In this document: positions 9,684 to 23,301 of the stretch, piece after piece | How the letters are laid out: every line of letters begins with the position of its first letter | Position numbering within the stretch: position 1 is the stretch's first letter | Assembly (NCBI GenBank): GCA_930367205.1 | Contig: OV884011.1 | Span: 136,065,437 to 136,129,436 of the forward strand | Source of the DNA: Acanthosoma haemorrhoidale | Lineage: Eukaryota; Arthropoda; Insecta; Hemiptera; Acanthosomatidae | DNA length: 64,000 nucleotides | Direction of reading: 5' to 3' | The notes under the pieces: model-generated | The model's database searches: none | What the model was told of the DNA's origin: nothing | What the model saw: the letters and a program-made list of their open reading frames with translations, nothing else | Made by a program: the position numbers and the translations under genes

Positions 9684-11105
9684 TCCGACCAGTTGCGCGT
9701 TAGCACGCGTAACCCGAAGAGCTCCTCAAACGGTGCAAAGCCTGTTGTCGCGTGGATTGAGTGATTGTAAGCTGCCACTGCCACCGGCATTGTGTCCATC
9801 GCCAGCAGTCCCTTCTCCACACTGATATACTTGGAGATGGTCACTGATGGTACTGTGGAAACGTTCAATGGCTCCTATACTCTTGGGATGACCAGGGGCA
9901 TTTACGTGTCACGTGACTTCTTTCTTTGCCATCTCCGCAAATCGTTGTCAAATTACCGCCCACCGTCCAAGGAGATCCGCTCCGGCCGGCCGTAAAATTG
10001 GAACCAGAGCCGTAACGTGCGTAATATCGTTTCCGACGACTTTTCCTGTCCTTCATGTGCCGCGGCTACCTCGCTGAATGCGTCTATAATTATGACTCAC
10101 TTGACGCTGGGCCACACGTGTAGGTATCCTCCAGTAAATTTTCCAGGGGTGCTTCCGCCGTCGGTGACTCTTCCTGGTGACCTTGGGGGGGGGATGAGAT
10201 CATACTTTGTCCGTAGGCATACGACACAAGAACCTATGAGGTCCAGAATTGACTTGCGCATCCCCCGCCAGAAATACCTCCTACGTAATGCATGCAGTGT
10301 TTCCTGCTGTGTACCGCGGTGGTTCGTCTTCCCTTGATGGTACGCCAACGTCACTTCCTGCTGTCTTTCGGCGTCCCGCAGAGTTTGGACTGCTATCATA
10401 CGCCGAACGAACCAATAAATCAGCTCCAACTGTTCCATCTGCCAAAGTTTTTTTATTCGGTTCCAAATTGTTGCATTACCTACGAACAAATGGTAGGTCT
10501 TTCCCGGATTCGTTGCGTGCTTTAGCGTTCTACAAATCTGATCCTCTTGGACCCCCGGTGGTGACCATATTGAAGTAGTACTACTTACTCTTGTCATACG
10601 TTGCCCTCAACAACCCTGAAATCTTCGTTTTCCAGATGATCTGGCGATGTTCGTCATTCACCATTCCCTCTATCGTCTCCATTTCCCTGGGTCGTTCCCC
10701 AACAGATTCCTCTGACGTAGGGTTGTCTCTTCCAGTTGTATCTTCCTGTTCCCCACCCCCCCTTGGCTCCTCCGGCGTCCATTCTTCTATGAACTGCCGT
10801 ATACCGCTCGATGGTTCTCCCTTTTCTACAGCGTTTACCTAAAGGCTCGCGACAGCCTATCGGCCACTATGTTTTCGGTCCTGGGCTTATACACAATGTC
10901 GATGTTGTACAGCGCTAGGAACTCCTTTCACCTAGTCACCCTAGCGGACGACTCTTTAATTTTGCCAACCCATTGCAGACGAAAATTCCCGATAGCCCAC
11001 ACGATACCAAGCAACTCTCTTTACAGCGTGCTGTACCTCACCTCGGTATCCTTTAGGCGTCTTCTGGCATATGTCACCGGCCTCTTGCCACCAACTCCCT
11101 CCTGA
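9684..11105 (-). pseudogene. Gypsy element C: inverted pol fragment (RNase H to integrase)
   Basis: Read on the minus strand, this gives RNase H pieces (RYSTL, then ELLGIVWAI near 11020; YKPRTENIVADRLSRAF near 10880), the integrase HHCC domain (KTNHRG near 10330, CVVCLRTKYD near 10210) and the end of the core (AAYNHSIHATTGFAPFEELFG near 9730). Several stops and frame changes interrupt it. It is the same family as element A but more G/C-rich than its surroundings. No LTR is attached on either side; its integrase end is cut by the LTR of element B. Confidence 0.8.
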
Positions 11106-11542
11106 TCTTTGTTTTGTTTCGATAATTGTATCTCATTTGGAGAGTAGCGATTTCAAGTTACCAATTTTATTTGTTTTGCAATGAGTTTGGCTATTACTCT
11201 TTAAGAAGACGGGGCATTATTTTTACCAAAATTTGGTCTCATTTAAATTGTAGATTTACCAAGTAAAAGCACCGCCTATGCTAAATTTTGTCACTGAAAG
11301 GTGGGGTTTATTTTTTTCCCTACTTACGAGTTTTCGTCGCTTAATGTGTACAGGGCTTCGGGAAGTTTGTTTAATCTTTCTCTCTCTCTCCATCTAGCAT
11401 TATACTCTTTGGTTTGTCTCTCGGTGGTAGGTGCTTGTTTGTTTTCAACTTGTGTTTTAAAGCCTTGAAGTCAGGCTAACGTCTTATTGTACAAAGGTTT
11501 TTAGCCTTGAAATTTTATGTTTTCTTAAGCCATTTATTTACA
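11106..11542. other. 5' flank of the DDX19-like gene
   Basis: No gene-like or repeat-like structure recognised. It should contain the helicase promoter and 5' UTR. I see no clear TATA box; a CT-rich tract lies at about 11373-11393. Confidence 0.4.
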
Positions 11543-14500
11543 ATGGCTGTGAATCTATTAAAAGTTTCTGGCGGATGGTGCAACAATGAAAAAGATGACG
11601 ATTTAGCCAATGAGGTCTACAATTTATCCTCTCATTTGGGATAGCTAAAACTTAATTATAATTCAGTGTTCAATTTCTTATTGTTTTCTAGCTCAATAAG
11701 GTACATATACCAGACAATGAAGAATCCAACGGAGGCAACAACACTCATTCTTCAGTTGAAACAACAGAGGAAGATAAAGAAAAGGAAGCCGGAATTTCAA
11801 AAGCAGAAGTTTCCCTTTTATCCAAAATTTCGAGGACTAAATTAGTTACAACCAAAGCAGACATAGAGATTCAGAGGCAGGATCCATTTTCTCCGCTGCA
11901 CTCTGTCAAGACATTCGAAGCTCTCAATTTGTAAGCTATACATTTTTCCTTATACAGGTCAATGAGTTAATTTAGGCTATTTATCTTGCAATTAAAATTA
12001 GTTTTCTGTATTAACATTTTAATTTGACTTTAGTTACATCTACTATAGCAAATAGCACTATAGCAATATATTTAGGCAAATAGCAAATAGCACATTTAGT
12101 ATAACATCACTATAATAATTACATACTAAAGCAATCCATCAAGAAATCAGCCATGAGACTTAGAGTAGCAATAGCATGGTTTTGATAGACCCAGAAGAGA
12201 AATGAGGAGATTCTTACCAGTTGGAGCTTGAATGAATTAATCTAGTAGCTATGCTAGCATATCCTGCATACAAATTGCAAACAGTCCCTATAAAGTATAA
12301 AATAATGAATTTATTATATTCCCGGGTAATAATTACTCCAAGCATGCTTTTTGGAAATCTAAATGTTAGTCTGTATTTTGTGACAAATAGGATAACGACA
12401 CCTCCTCAACCCTCAGGAATTAATCCCATTCAACCATTGTAAGATTATTTAATTCGAAAGTTAGACCCCACCATGTTTGTTATCAACGAGATTAAGGTAG
12501 TCATTGCAGAGAAATGGTGTACATTCTTCATTATATCTCCCAAATATTAGTTGATTCCATGCAACATTTCCTTGGTTTGTTGATATTTTCTGGTAATTTT
12601 TAAAATATGTTGATGGACCAAAGTAACGCACCACCATTATTTTGTGAAAGATTTCCAATTTGGGGAAATATGTTTAGTTAAAAAAATAAGCCATTTGAAA
12701 ACAAAATTGAATTTTACACAGATAATTGAAGTTACATAATACAAACACAAAGTGCTTCTTGACTACTTATGAATGTTGGTTCGTGTATAAATTTTATTAC
12801 AAACATTATAATTTTTGTTTTTTTCTTCAATTTTAAAATTATTAATTATACATTGATTTTTCAGAAAACCAAACCTTTTGAAAGGAGTGTATGAAATGGG
12901 TTTCAATGCACCATCCAAAATTCAAGAAACTGCTCTACCTATATTGCTATCTGATCCGTAAGATCATTCTTGTTATTTTGTCATTATTTAGTTTGTTAAC
13001 AATTTATTTTGCTTGTTTTCTTTTTAGTATGACCCAACAGAGTTCAAGTTTTATTTAGGTTTTCTTGGTAAAATTAACTTCTTGTGTATGTTAATTAATA
13101 AACTTCTGAGTGAGATATGAGAGTGCCTCTCTGTCATACCATTGGCCATTTTATTAGGATAATATCATACCACTAGCAAGCCATGGATGACTGGACCAAA
13201 GTAGGAATAAAACTCTTGTCTTCCCAGAGTGTTTTATTTTTTATATTTGAAATCTGCTCTGATCAATGAGCAGGAAAATATTGGGAAAATACATTAGTTC
13301 TCGACGAACTTTGCAAATTCTGTGGCAATCTATATAGTAAGTAGTAATCAACATTACATGTAAAAAACTTGTAAGATATTTAAGAATAAACGTACCCTAA
13401 ACATTAATAATTCCCGTTTGTAATTACATATAATACAAAATTAAACCAAAGCCACTGAACTTTGGCTGTCAATCTTCATATGCACTTATGTATACTAAAT
13501 AAAATAATGATCTCTATTTATCTAAATATCTTGTCACAATTTTATTTAGAAGTGTCGTAATAGTTTTGACACCTAGTGTTTTGCTCGTTAATTTTTTACG
13601 TTAATCATAATGTAGCTTCACGATCCAGTTTTTTGAAATTAAAAAAACAAATAAATAAAAGAGAAATTCAAGAATCACAAAGAAATATTTTTGTGTCCCA
13701 GTACAGTATACTAACTGTATACAATATCTATTAAAAATGTGCTAGGATAGTTATATTATTTAATCTACTGTTTTCTGTATTTTTTAGACCTCAAAATTTA
13801 ATTGCCCAGTCTCAGTCCGGGACTGGTAAAACAGCTGCTTTTGTCCTAGCTATGTTATCAAGAATTAACCCCCAGCTTAATTATCCGCAGGTAACTATAC
13901 TTATTAAGGGGAGCAATTGAGATAAACTTGGGAGAGGTATTCAACAATGTGTGTCTCCCCTGTGTTGTGTATTTTTTGTAAGATGTTATATGTAACCATC
14001 CGTTCCATATTTGATGGGAATACCTTAATCAGCTTAAAAACTTTTACTGAACCCACTCAGTGCTGTTATTATAAATATTCAATCTGTTTAAGAATTTGAA
14101 AACATAGCATTCACATTACAAAAAGATTATCTTACTAGGACTCCATGTGAGAGAGCCTCAAATGACAGGTATTAGTGGTTGAAATTTGGGCATTGCATTC
14201 ATTAATTAGTTAAAAAAGTGAAACAAATCGAAAATCATAATTTTTTAAATAATTTAAATCTTGAATTGATTCCACTTTTTTTCTTTTTTTTTTTTTTGGA
14301 AATGTGTTGTTTCCGAACTATCTTTGGTTTCAAAAATAGTTTAGCTTTCATTTGAAAGAAATAGCCTGAAAGGTTTTGTGTTTGAACAAAAACAACTTGT
14401 TTTGTAAGTATATCAATTGAATCATTTCATAAATGAGGAGAACTCAAATTGATTATAATTTTGTAATGGTTATAATGTAATTGTGAATAAACTCTTAATA

Positions 14501-17500
14501 CTGTCTATTTGAGTACTTATTCTTCGTACAAGATAATAGTTTGTTATGGCTCTTTGAAGCTATCAAATAAGGCTCTACACATTCAACAATTCGGTTTGTT
14601 ATTTTGTTTTCATTTAATATATTACTGTATTTTTAGGTTTTGTGTTTGTCTCCAACATATGAGTTAGCTGTTCAAACCGCTGAAGTAGCTACAAAAATGG
14701 GAACATTTTGCAATGATACTCATGTAAGATTAGCTGTCCGAGATGAAGTCTGTAAGTATTATAAAGATTTGATCAACTTTACTTTCCTTGATGTGAAGCT
14801 GGACAAGAGCGCTGTATTTCTTAAACTGATATTGTATTGAATTTAAACTGAAATATTTATTTTATTCACTCTTTTTGTGTAGTGCCTAGAGGAACAATAT
14901 TGAGAGAACACATAATTATTGGTACTCCTGGAAAAGTGCTCGATTGGTCTCTTAAATATAGATTCTTCGATTTATCAAAGATAACAGTTTTTGTCTTAGA
15001 TGAAGCTGATGTAATGATTGCCACACAAGGTCATCAAGACCAAAGTTACAGAATCAGAAGGTAAAATTGTTCTCTTAGATATTTCAGTTAATATTTAGCT
15101 CAGAGTTATTTCAAATTTAATTAACAATACATAATCCCATCAAGTTCATTTAATTACTCTGATAACCAAAAAATTGGAGCACTCTATCCCCTATAATTAT
15201 ATGCAAATTAATTAATTTATGATTATTAAATAATAATGTGCAGGTTGTTTGGATACCTGATAACAGGTATTGCAAGGGTATGGATCTCGCCTTTTTTATA
15301 TACAAATACAAGAATGGAACCTTGGATTCTAATTAATATAGATCTGTACATAAATCAGTGCATTATGGAGAAAGTCACTAATATTTATGAATTTCCAGAG
15401 CTCTGGTAGAAAAGAAGTGCCAAATAATGCTGTTTTCAGCTACTTATGATGACGAGGTTATGAATTTTGCTCAAGGGATCGTACCTAACCCTACAATAAT
15501 AAGATTAAAAAGGGAAGAGGAATCTCTAGATAACATACAACAGTTCTATGTCTTATGTGAATCGGATGAAGATAAATATAACGCTATTGCCAACATTTAT
15601 GGGGGGATCACAGTAGGCCAAGCCATGATTTTCTGTCAGGTAGTTAATTTCTCACTAAACTCTTTTATCTCCCTGTATAAGAAAAACAAAAATTGGATTG
15701 TTTGTATGATTAATATGAAATGGTTTGTTTTTTGAAGTGTAAACTATTTACTTCCAGACAAGACGCACTGCTGCTTGGTTATGCGAGAAAATGACTAAAG
15801 ATGGGCATGCAGTTGCGTTGCTTTCCGGAGACTTAAGTGTGGAAAACCGAATGCAGGTTCTTGACAGATTTAGGGAAGGGAAAGAGAAGGTTCTTGTTAC
15901 AACTAATGTTTTAGCCAGGGGTGAGTTTTAAATGTATTAACACTAATTTTAGATTTTTTTTTTAAGGAAAACAAATTATGAACAACAGTTTATATATTGG
16001 GTGATCCGTTTTTCTATCAAAAAAAGTTTACTTTTATTGTGCTATTTTAATCACTAAGACCCTCATTTAAATTAAATAGGTTCATGAACTCATATTAATG
16101 ATTTTCATGAACTCATATTAAAGAATTTCATGAACTCATATTAAAGAATTTCATGGTGAACAATCATCACATTTTTTCTACAATTTTATTTTTTACAGGA
16201 ATTGATGTAGAACAAGTAACAATCGTCGTCAACTTTGATCTACCAGTAGCAGATAGGCGAGCAGATTGTGAAACATATCTGCACAGAATAGGAAGGACTG
16301 GTCGATTTGGAAAGAGGGGCCTAGCCATTAACTTAGTTAGCCAAAGGGAAGCAAATACTGCCCTCAAGCAAATTCAGGATCATTTTGGTAAATTTTATAG
16401 AATTCATTCTTTAACTTTTGTTTCTAAAAATTAATACAGTAGGAAATTGAATAGTTGGTTTATATTAGTAGTTTATTTCATAGTTTATATACACATTTAT
16501 TTCTGCTAGTTTGTGAAAGTTCTTTGTGTGGCTTCTAGGTGTCCAGAACTTGTTACATGCAAGAAAAACATCCTGTCTTTTCACCTCATGGGTTTTTGAC
16601 ATCTATCTTGAGTTTTCTGTGCGTTTGACCCACATATGTACCATCACACTTACAGCAACTTTGTAATACCCCAAAGTTTATAAACTCACGAGTGACCTTG
16701 CAAAGGCACCTGGATTTCACTATTAGATAATATACGACCCATCATTACAGAAAGAGACTTGAACTCTAATCTGTTGAGTAGTTTCCCGATTTCAATTTCT
16801 CACATATGGTAAAGGTGACCAGTCTGTCTTGTTATTATTCTTGTTTCTAACTTAATATCTTGTGGCATTCACTTTTCTCAATAAAACACTCATATTGAGG
16901 GGTGGTGGGAGTTTACTTGTCTAGACTATCCTTTGGCAGTTACCATATGTTTGAATTATACTAGTTCTGCTCCTGTTTTTAACGGCATGTTGTTAAATTG
17001 GTTAATGGAGTACCTGAACATAGCTAGTTTGTTGTTCAGATGATGGAAGAAACTGTTGTGTATGCATATGTCAGTGTTGGAAGTTTTTCTGTATAGTTCA
17101 TATTAATATTCGATGTCCTTCCTATTGACAGTCATATCCAGATAATTTATAAAGACATTCTCTTCAAGCTCCTATGTAGATTAAAATGGCTAGTAATATT
17201 GTTAAAATCAGTGACAAGATCCTGGATGTCACTCTCAACAAAGCACACCCTTATTAGTCAACATCGGGCTCAGGGGGCTGACCATAGTCAGGCCTTCCAA
17301 TGGGCAAAAGTTAATAATTCCTGGCTAACTACTGAGTTACAATGCTTTAAATCTAAAACATGCCTCATAAGATAATATACCTCTTTAGTAGGAGTGGTAC
17401 TATGGAAAAAATTGGTGATGTTAAATGGCTGGGTGAATGAAACCAACAAATCGTCATAAGTGTAGACTTTACCTCAAATATGTTCAATCACTTCAATGGT

Positions 17501-18604
17501 ATTGGACATTAAATATAAAGCTTTGTACACCTTAAGTAAAATAAATTTTTGTGTGATATTTCTGCTGTTTTTCTGTGGGGAAGGATTTGTACGGTACTAT
17601 CAGTCTAAAGGTAAGTCATCTTCATGTATTTTAGGTGCACAAGATAACTGTTGATCTGGTACATTTATCTTCATATTTTAAGTTTTTGTGCATTTCTTGG
17701 TTCAAACTAATAGTCAATGATGCCTAAATACTCGAACGTGTTTATTAAATTGGTCAGTAGGGACGGAATCCATCGAACTGTGACTGAATTCAATAATCCC
17801 CAACTGTTTATATAGTGTTCCTTGTCTACAATAACAGTGGACCTGACATTGTCAGATTTTACCATCATAAGATTTTTTTTTTGCACATTTGTTCCTGATA
17901 GCCTTAATTATAGTAACGCCTGGGTAGTTAGCCCTGTTACAATTGTGCCACCTAGCGATAAGTTTATGAAGATAAATAATTTAGGCCCATTTCTAACAGT
18001 TTGATTTCATTTGAATGGATTTGTAACATCAGTAAGGTTCACCTATCTAGCGGAGTAACTACTTACTTTCTTAATGATGTTTGTTGCTAAAAGTAACTTT
18101 ACAGTAATACATACTTATTGTGGTAAGACAAAGTAGTTGTGTTTTATTTCATTTATTAAAACCAGCAATATACCCTCTTATTTCTTGCTTCAGGGATAGT
18201 ACCTTTTGCTATAAAAAAATATATGATGTTTTCATAATAATAAAATATTAACAAGTATTATTACATATCATATTAATAAGTATTAATACATAATTAAAAA
18301 GTATTAATGATAAAAATTTTATGTTGTGCCAGTTTTCTTCCTAAGAAGCAATTCTTTGCTAGAATAGAAACTTTTAAAAAAGAATCTCAACCTTTTGTAA
18401 TTCAATCATTATCACCAGGGAATCAAACCAAGTCATAAGTTTAATGACATGGAGCTCTTAACATTACTACTGTACTTTGGTATCTTTCTATTTTTTTTTG
18501 TCTATCACTCTTTTTTTTATTCACATTGAATTTATTTTTCAGGAAGGACTATGTCAATATTGAATACAGATGATTATGATGAAGTGGAAAAACTGAACAG
18601 CTAA
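11543..18604 (+). CDS. DDX19: DEAD-box ATP-dependent RNA helicase, DDX19/Dbp5 family
   Basis: Ten exons: 11543-11614, 11692-11930, 12865-12957, 13788-13890, 14637-14751, 14883-15060, 15399-15639, 15758-15920, 16199-16387, 18543-18604. They sum to 1455 nt (484 residues plus stop), and every junction keeps frame with GT/AG sites. The enzyme remodels mRNPs at the cytoplasmic face of the nuclear pore during mRNA export. Motifs in order: Q-motif region ([14 protein letters not shown]), Walker [59 protein letters not shown], and [13 protein letters not shown]. The extended [15 protein letters not shown] box and the C-terminal [10 protein letters not shown] are typical of DDX19/Dbp5. Length matches human DDX19 (about 479). 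A polyA signal lies at 18880-18885. All catalytic motifs look intact, so it is very likely functional. Confidence 0.95.
16560..17960 (-). mobile_element. Degenerate Penelope-like element, antisense in intron 9 of DDX19
   Basis: The minus strand gives, 5' to 3', fragments resembling Penelope reverse transcriptase: [14 protein letters not shown] (near 17840), a degraded [14 protein letters not shown] box (near 17270; consensus GLPMGSPLSP), [13 protein letters not shown] (near 17140) and [14 protein letters not shown] (near 17080). A GIY-YIG endonuclease-like signature [16 protein letters not shown] follows (near 16630). Frames change between the pieces and stops are frequent, so it is dead. Its insertion accounts for much of the 2.1-kb intron 16388-18542. 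Confidence 0.8.
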
Positions 18605-18879
18605 TAACAAAAAGGATTTATAAATATTGCACATGTGCATGCAGTTTTAAAGACAAGAGATTTTTCATTAATTCATTTTAATTGTAAAAAAAAGTTATTT
18701 TTAAAGTGTAAATTGTCACATGAAATCAATTGGCAGATCATCAGGTACTAATTATAAATTTTTAAATGATAAAATTTGATCAGCGACTAAAGACTAATTA
18801 ACTATTGATTTTGTAAATACATTTGTTTGAAAATGTATATATTTATATAAATTAGATAACTGTGAACTATTATCTTACT

Positions 18880-18885
18880 AATAAA
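18880..18885 (+). terminator. Polyadenylation signal of the DDX19-like gene
   Basis: AATAAA 276 nt after the stop codon, the first canonical signal downstream in a plausible 3' UTR. Confidence 0.6.
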
Positions 18886-20017
18886 CTTATATAAATTGTG
18901 TGTTCGATCATTTTTTTTAATATCTGCATGATACCTATGATGTAGAATAACAAAATATTGCAATATATATATTTTTCATTCAGTAATTCATCATTAATTA
19001 ATGAGATCTCATTAATTGTGTCATTCTCTGTTATGTAAGTTTGTATTGTATCAATAAGGACAGTATAAATTGCATTACTGTCAGTTGCTCCAGGGCTTAA
19101 ACTAATTGGTATAATTATAATTGTTTTTCAAAAATAGTTAATGATTATTTCTTTTTAATGATAGGCTACTGTAGTCAAGCTATTGCCTTTTACTTAGTAT
19201 GGTTTCTTCCAAAGGTAAGGAAGTACTAATGATCTGGATTTGTAGATGTATATAACAGTTTCATAATTAAGTTTGAATTTTCAATCATATCAATACATGA
19301 ACAAATTTAAAATTTTATTAAATACATTTTTCATACTTTAGGTACAATAATATAAATATAACTTAAATAATTAAAAGTTCTTTATCACAGTTTACTTACA
19401 CTCGTGAGTAAAATAACACAAGTGAATATTTAAATTGTAGAACAGTTGCCTATGCTTCAAACAAAATACAGTTACCATACCCTGTTTCAATCAAAATCAA
19501 CCACTTAAAATTTCTTTCAATTATTAAATAACAATTATAGGTAAGATTATGTAGAATTCAAAATATCGCTATAATATGTATATGCTTAAACTATTGTACA
19601 GAAAATGTTCTTGTTTCTCTTGATGATTCATTTATAATAACTCTGGTGACCAAATACATTGATAATTGGCGTGCCTTTTACCTAGGTTGCTTTATATGTA
19701 AAGATTTTTTTGGGGGGGGGGTCGCCCTCGCCTTTAGTGGGCTACTGTACAATTACACTTCATTTCTTCCCTCCTGAAAAAATAACAATTTTGTTACTAC
19801 AGAAGAAAATTTAATTTAGGTATTTCTATTTGAAAGAATTACATTTGTATTAGTGTCAGGAGCAGTGAGCTCCTTTAAGATCCTGAACACCTGATACTAG
19901 ATCAAAATTTATTGATGGCCAGGACCGGCTTATGTCAGTTAGCTCGCCAAACGATTAACAGAGTTAACTGCAATGAATATAAAGTGCCGTTTTCCCGATG
20001 TATCCCATTTTTAAACT
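18886..20017. other. Intergenic, no gene recognised
   Basis: AT-rich sequence with a short G-run near 19711. No coding region or RNA gene seen on either strand. Confidence 0.4.
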
Positions 20018-20205
20018 GAAGGTGAGCCCCATCACCTAGATTTGTTTTCAAGTTATTATATTTTTAACCACAATCTGTATTGTTGAGTAGCATGAACTCC
20101 TTCAAATGCATCTGCGCATAGCAGAATGAGGAGAAATTTGCAAAGTATCTTATTAATATTTTCATTGTATAACTTCAAGGGGTTTAGAAAAAAAAAACCC
20201 GATGT
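20018..20205 (+). repeat. Dispersed short repeat (SINE-like), copy 1
   Basis: It begins with an imperfect-palindrome head GGTGAGCCCCATCACC, has conserved inner blocks AAATGCATCTGCGCAT and GAGGAG, and ends in an A-run near 20190. The same order of blocks recurs at 27489 and 39690, always on the + strand. The A-rich end suggests retroposition. No A/B box was identified. Confidence 0.7.
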
Positions 20206-20829
20206 AGTTCTACCTTTTAACCAACAGGTAGCACTGCATTCGAATTTTTTGTGTAAATACTGCTTTGTCCTCTCAAAATGTTATCTCCTACTTTAACTTA
20301 TTCCCAGGTTATAGAATAAAAACCACAGAAATTTGTCTTAGGTTTCGCTTGAATCATGCATTTTCACTAGTATCAAATATCTTTGAAAGCATAAGTTTTT
20401 CCATAATTAACTAGAACTATTGAAAGTCGACCAAACCAATTATTTTTATGTATCGCTGGTATTTATAATTGTTTTAATTTTTGTTAAAATTTAACAATTG
20501 TTTATTCATTGAATATTGTTGGAATAAGTCATATAGTTTGATTAATTTTAATTGATAGTTAAATGATTTCAAGTTGTTAATGTTTTTACGCACAACTACT
20601 GCAGTGGCATCTTTGGTAATTATTTTCAACTGACACGTTCAGCGTTCTAATTTGACTGTTATTTGAACTACCACATTTTCAGAACCGATTCTTAAGCCGG
20701 AATGGAACTGGTGGAACGCATTCCGAGGTTTTGCTGACCACACGTTTACGAGGGTTTCGTTAGTGACCGTATGAGGTTTAAAGAATTTTTCTCTGTAAGG
20801 CTGATGTACACAATACAATCTCCCTTACA

Positions 20830-21420
20830 GTTTTTTTTTTCCTTTTATAGCCCCTTTTAATTTACAGTAATTATAGATCCTCAGGCGAATCTATCAATTT
20901 ACAAATTATTTTTGTATTTCCTGTAGCATCGCTACATTATATACAGGTTTTGTTATTTTATAAAAATTATATAATGAGTAAACAAGTATAATGATACACA
21001 TTATACGTGACTGGACTAAACTGACTAATAAAGGTGATGGGGCTCACTTTTTTGATCAAACTTAAAACTAACTTACATACTAATCATCCCCCGTTTTTTT
21101 CCCTTTCATAGTCCCTTTAAATTTACAGATAATTGTAGATCCTCAGGCGAATCTAGATGTGCATAAACCCATCTCCCGCTTTTTTTTTTTTCCAAATCCC
21201 CTTAATAAAAATGATAAAACTTTATTTACTATAGATTTTTAGGCGAATCTATTTACATATTACATTGCATATGTCCTGTACCATCGGTACACTCTATACA
21301 GAAGTATACTCTATACTCTCTTTATAGAAGTTATATAATTAATATAAGTACAATGATACACAAAGTACTTGGCTTCATTGACAAGACTCCACCATCTCCC
21401 GCTGGTGACTGGTAAAAGTA
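20830..21420 (-). repeat. Cluster of minus-strand short repeats sharing the GTGAGCCCCATCACC head
   Basis: On the minus strand the head GTGAGCCCCATCACCT (about 21034-21049) is followed by a body containing GATAGATTCGCCTGAGGATC and AAAGGGGCTAT, ending in an A-run. The GATTCGCCT block recurs near 20890, 21140 and 21245, so at least three partial copies lie nested or in tandem. The shared head links it to the + strand repeats; the body has diverged. Confidence 0.6.
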
Positions 21421-23301
21421 ATGCAGTGTAGCGGTGGTATCGTGTATGCGAGAACGAGTTATATTATTGATTACAGAAAACTTTACTTATTCAACCGTAT
21501 CTCCGTAGCTAACTTTACATGTGCTTTATTAGAAATACTAAATACCAAGCTTAAATGAAATAGCCTTTTATAATATTTTAACATCAATCCGGAGGACCTT
21601 CCTGGAAAAATGAATCAAGTATCCATAAGAACACGATATTATTGTCAGTTTTAATGGTAATCATATGCTCGGAATATGCGATATTTACGCAAATGGGTAT
21701 ATACAAATATTCCCACCGCCTTCATCCTGATTCATCACCGGATTCCAACAAACTTTAGTGCATGTTCTGCTTATTAATTTACGAAAAATTTGTCCTATAT
21801 CCAGTCGTAAATTTCAATTTATTGCCGTATCAACTCCAAAAAGGCATGGGTTCTATGAAACAAGTGGCGAGGACACTTTTCCATTAATGATTCTGTTTAA
21901 CAGTAAAGAGCTGACGTCTAAAAGTCCCAAGTAACAAAAACTTGTCATAATAATCAACATAGAACATGTATAACTCTCCATGATAGCTCGTTTCCTGTTG
22001 TAGATATAATGTATCCAAGAGAAGGCATTGATTATTGGATTTCAATGCTGCTATTTTTTAACATTATATATTTACGATTTTCGATGTGTGGATGATAATT
22101 TATCCGAGTGCGCACCTTAGTTTATTGTTTACTTTACAATCGTGATTCTTTACTGAAAAAAATTGTTATTAAGGGAACCGTGCTGTAATGGTCGCTGATG
22201 CCGAACAAGAGCGGGTTGCTACTCTCTATGAGACTGTAAACATAAATAACCTGATAATATATTGTTTGTTTAGCTGGATTAAATTTCCTCATATTTCATA
22301 ATAGTGTGTCATATAGATATATGTTATCAGTATTTTTCTAACCTAAGTTCAAAAGCACTGGATTGTTCCTTAGAACTAATTCAAAATCCAATGTCTTCCA
22401 GTTGATAATCCAACCCACGCCGTTCCAAAATATAAGCATTGCTATGAGCAAAGACATACTCAAAAAAGGGCTTACAATCTACCAGGCCAAAAAAAAAAAA
22501 AGGTATGTATATGCTTGTGACACCTCGTTGCCATCCATTCCTGCTATAAAATCAATCCCCGGGAGTCCATGATTAAAATGTACCTTGGTTGGAATGTATG
22601 AGAATTATTATATGAAGTCAACAGTTTTTAAGAAAAGAGATTGATTGAAATGGCAGTATTTCTCTTAAAACTTAAGCTAAAAAACAATATAACACAGGGT
22701 TTTTTTTTCTAGTATTAAGATCCCTCTTCACTGCTGACAAAAATTTAGGGGACCTTATAGCTTTAAATATAAATTTATAAAGGAGGAAAATATACAATCC
22801 ATCATTGAGATATAAATATATCTATGAAAAGTGCATGTTTTTCCAGTGTCCCCTTTTAGAATATTGTGTGATAACATCAGTGTTGGTGAAGAATAAATAA
22901 GTACTTATTTATGCCTGTTCAAATGTTCTGAAAATAATGGAAGTTGTATTAGATTGCATCGAGCATTCAAAAGATTTCATAAAATATAATACGAACAATA
23001 TCTCTATATAATTCGAAAACTATCAAACATTATTTTATTTTTCCAATTCACATGTGCAAACGTTTTATATAAATGAGAGGTAGGGAGAAATTATTAAAAA
23101 AAAAAAAAGAAAGATATGTTAACACTGAACGATCGTAAACGACGTAATGTTGGGGGGGGGGGTGAAGCGACCTAGCCCAACACTGTATATATATATCTTG
23201 GCATGTTGCCAAAAGTCAAGGTCTCTTTAGGAATGGCCGTTTGAAGATACAAGTTTACTATTTCAATATAATCACTACATTTTCTAAGAAAAATAAAGTA
23301 C
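21421..23301. other. Intergenic, no gene recognised
   Basis: AT-rich sequence with A-runs and a G-run (about 23151-23161). I searched the minus strand here for continuation of the Gly/Lys-rich exons and found none. Confidence 0.35.

Noticed and set aside
9792..11105. Several + strand reading frames of 60-110 codons
   Set aside because: They are antisense to gypsy element C; all recognisable motifs are on the minus strand.
22170..22250. Possible pol III A/B boxes (GGTCGCTGATGCC, then GGGTTGCTACTC)
   Set aside because: The B-box match is poor and no tRNA fold or SINE tail was seen.
22363..22572. 69-codon reading frame
   Set aside because: Contains a poly-Lys from an A-run, no known motif, no splice or promoter context.
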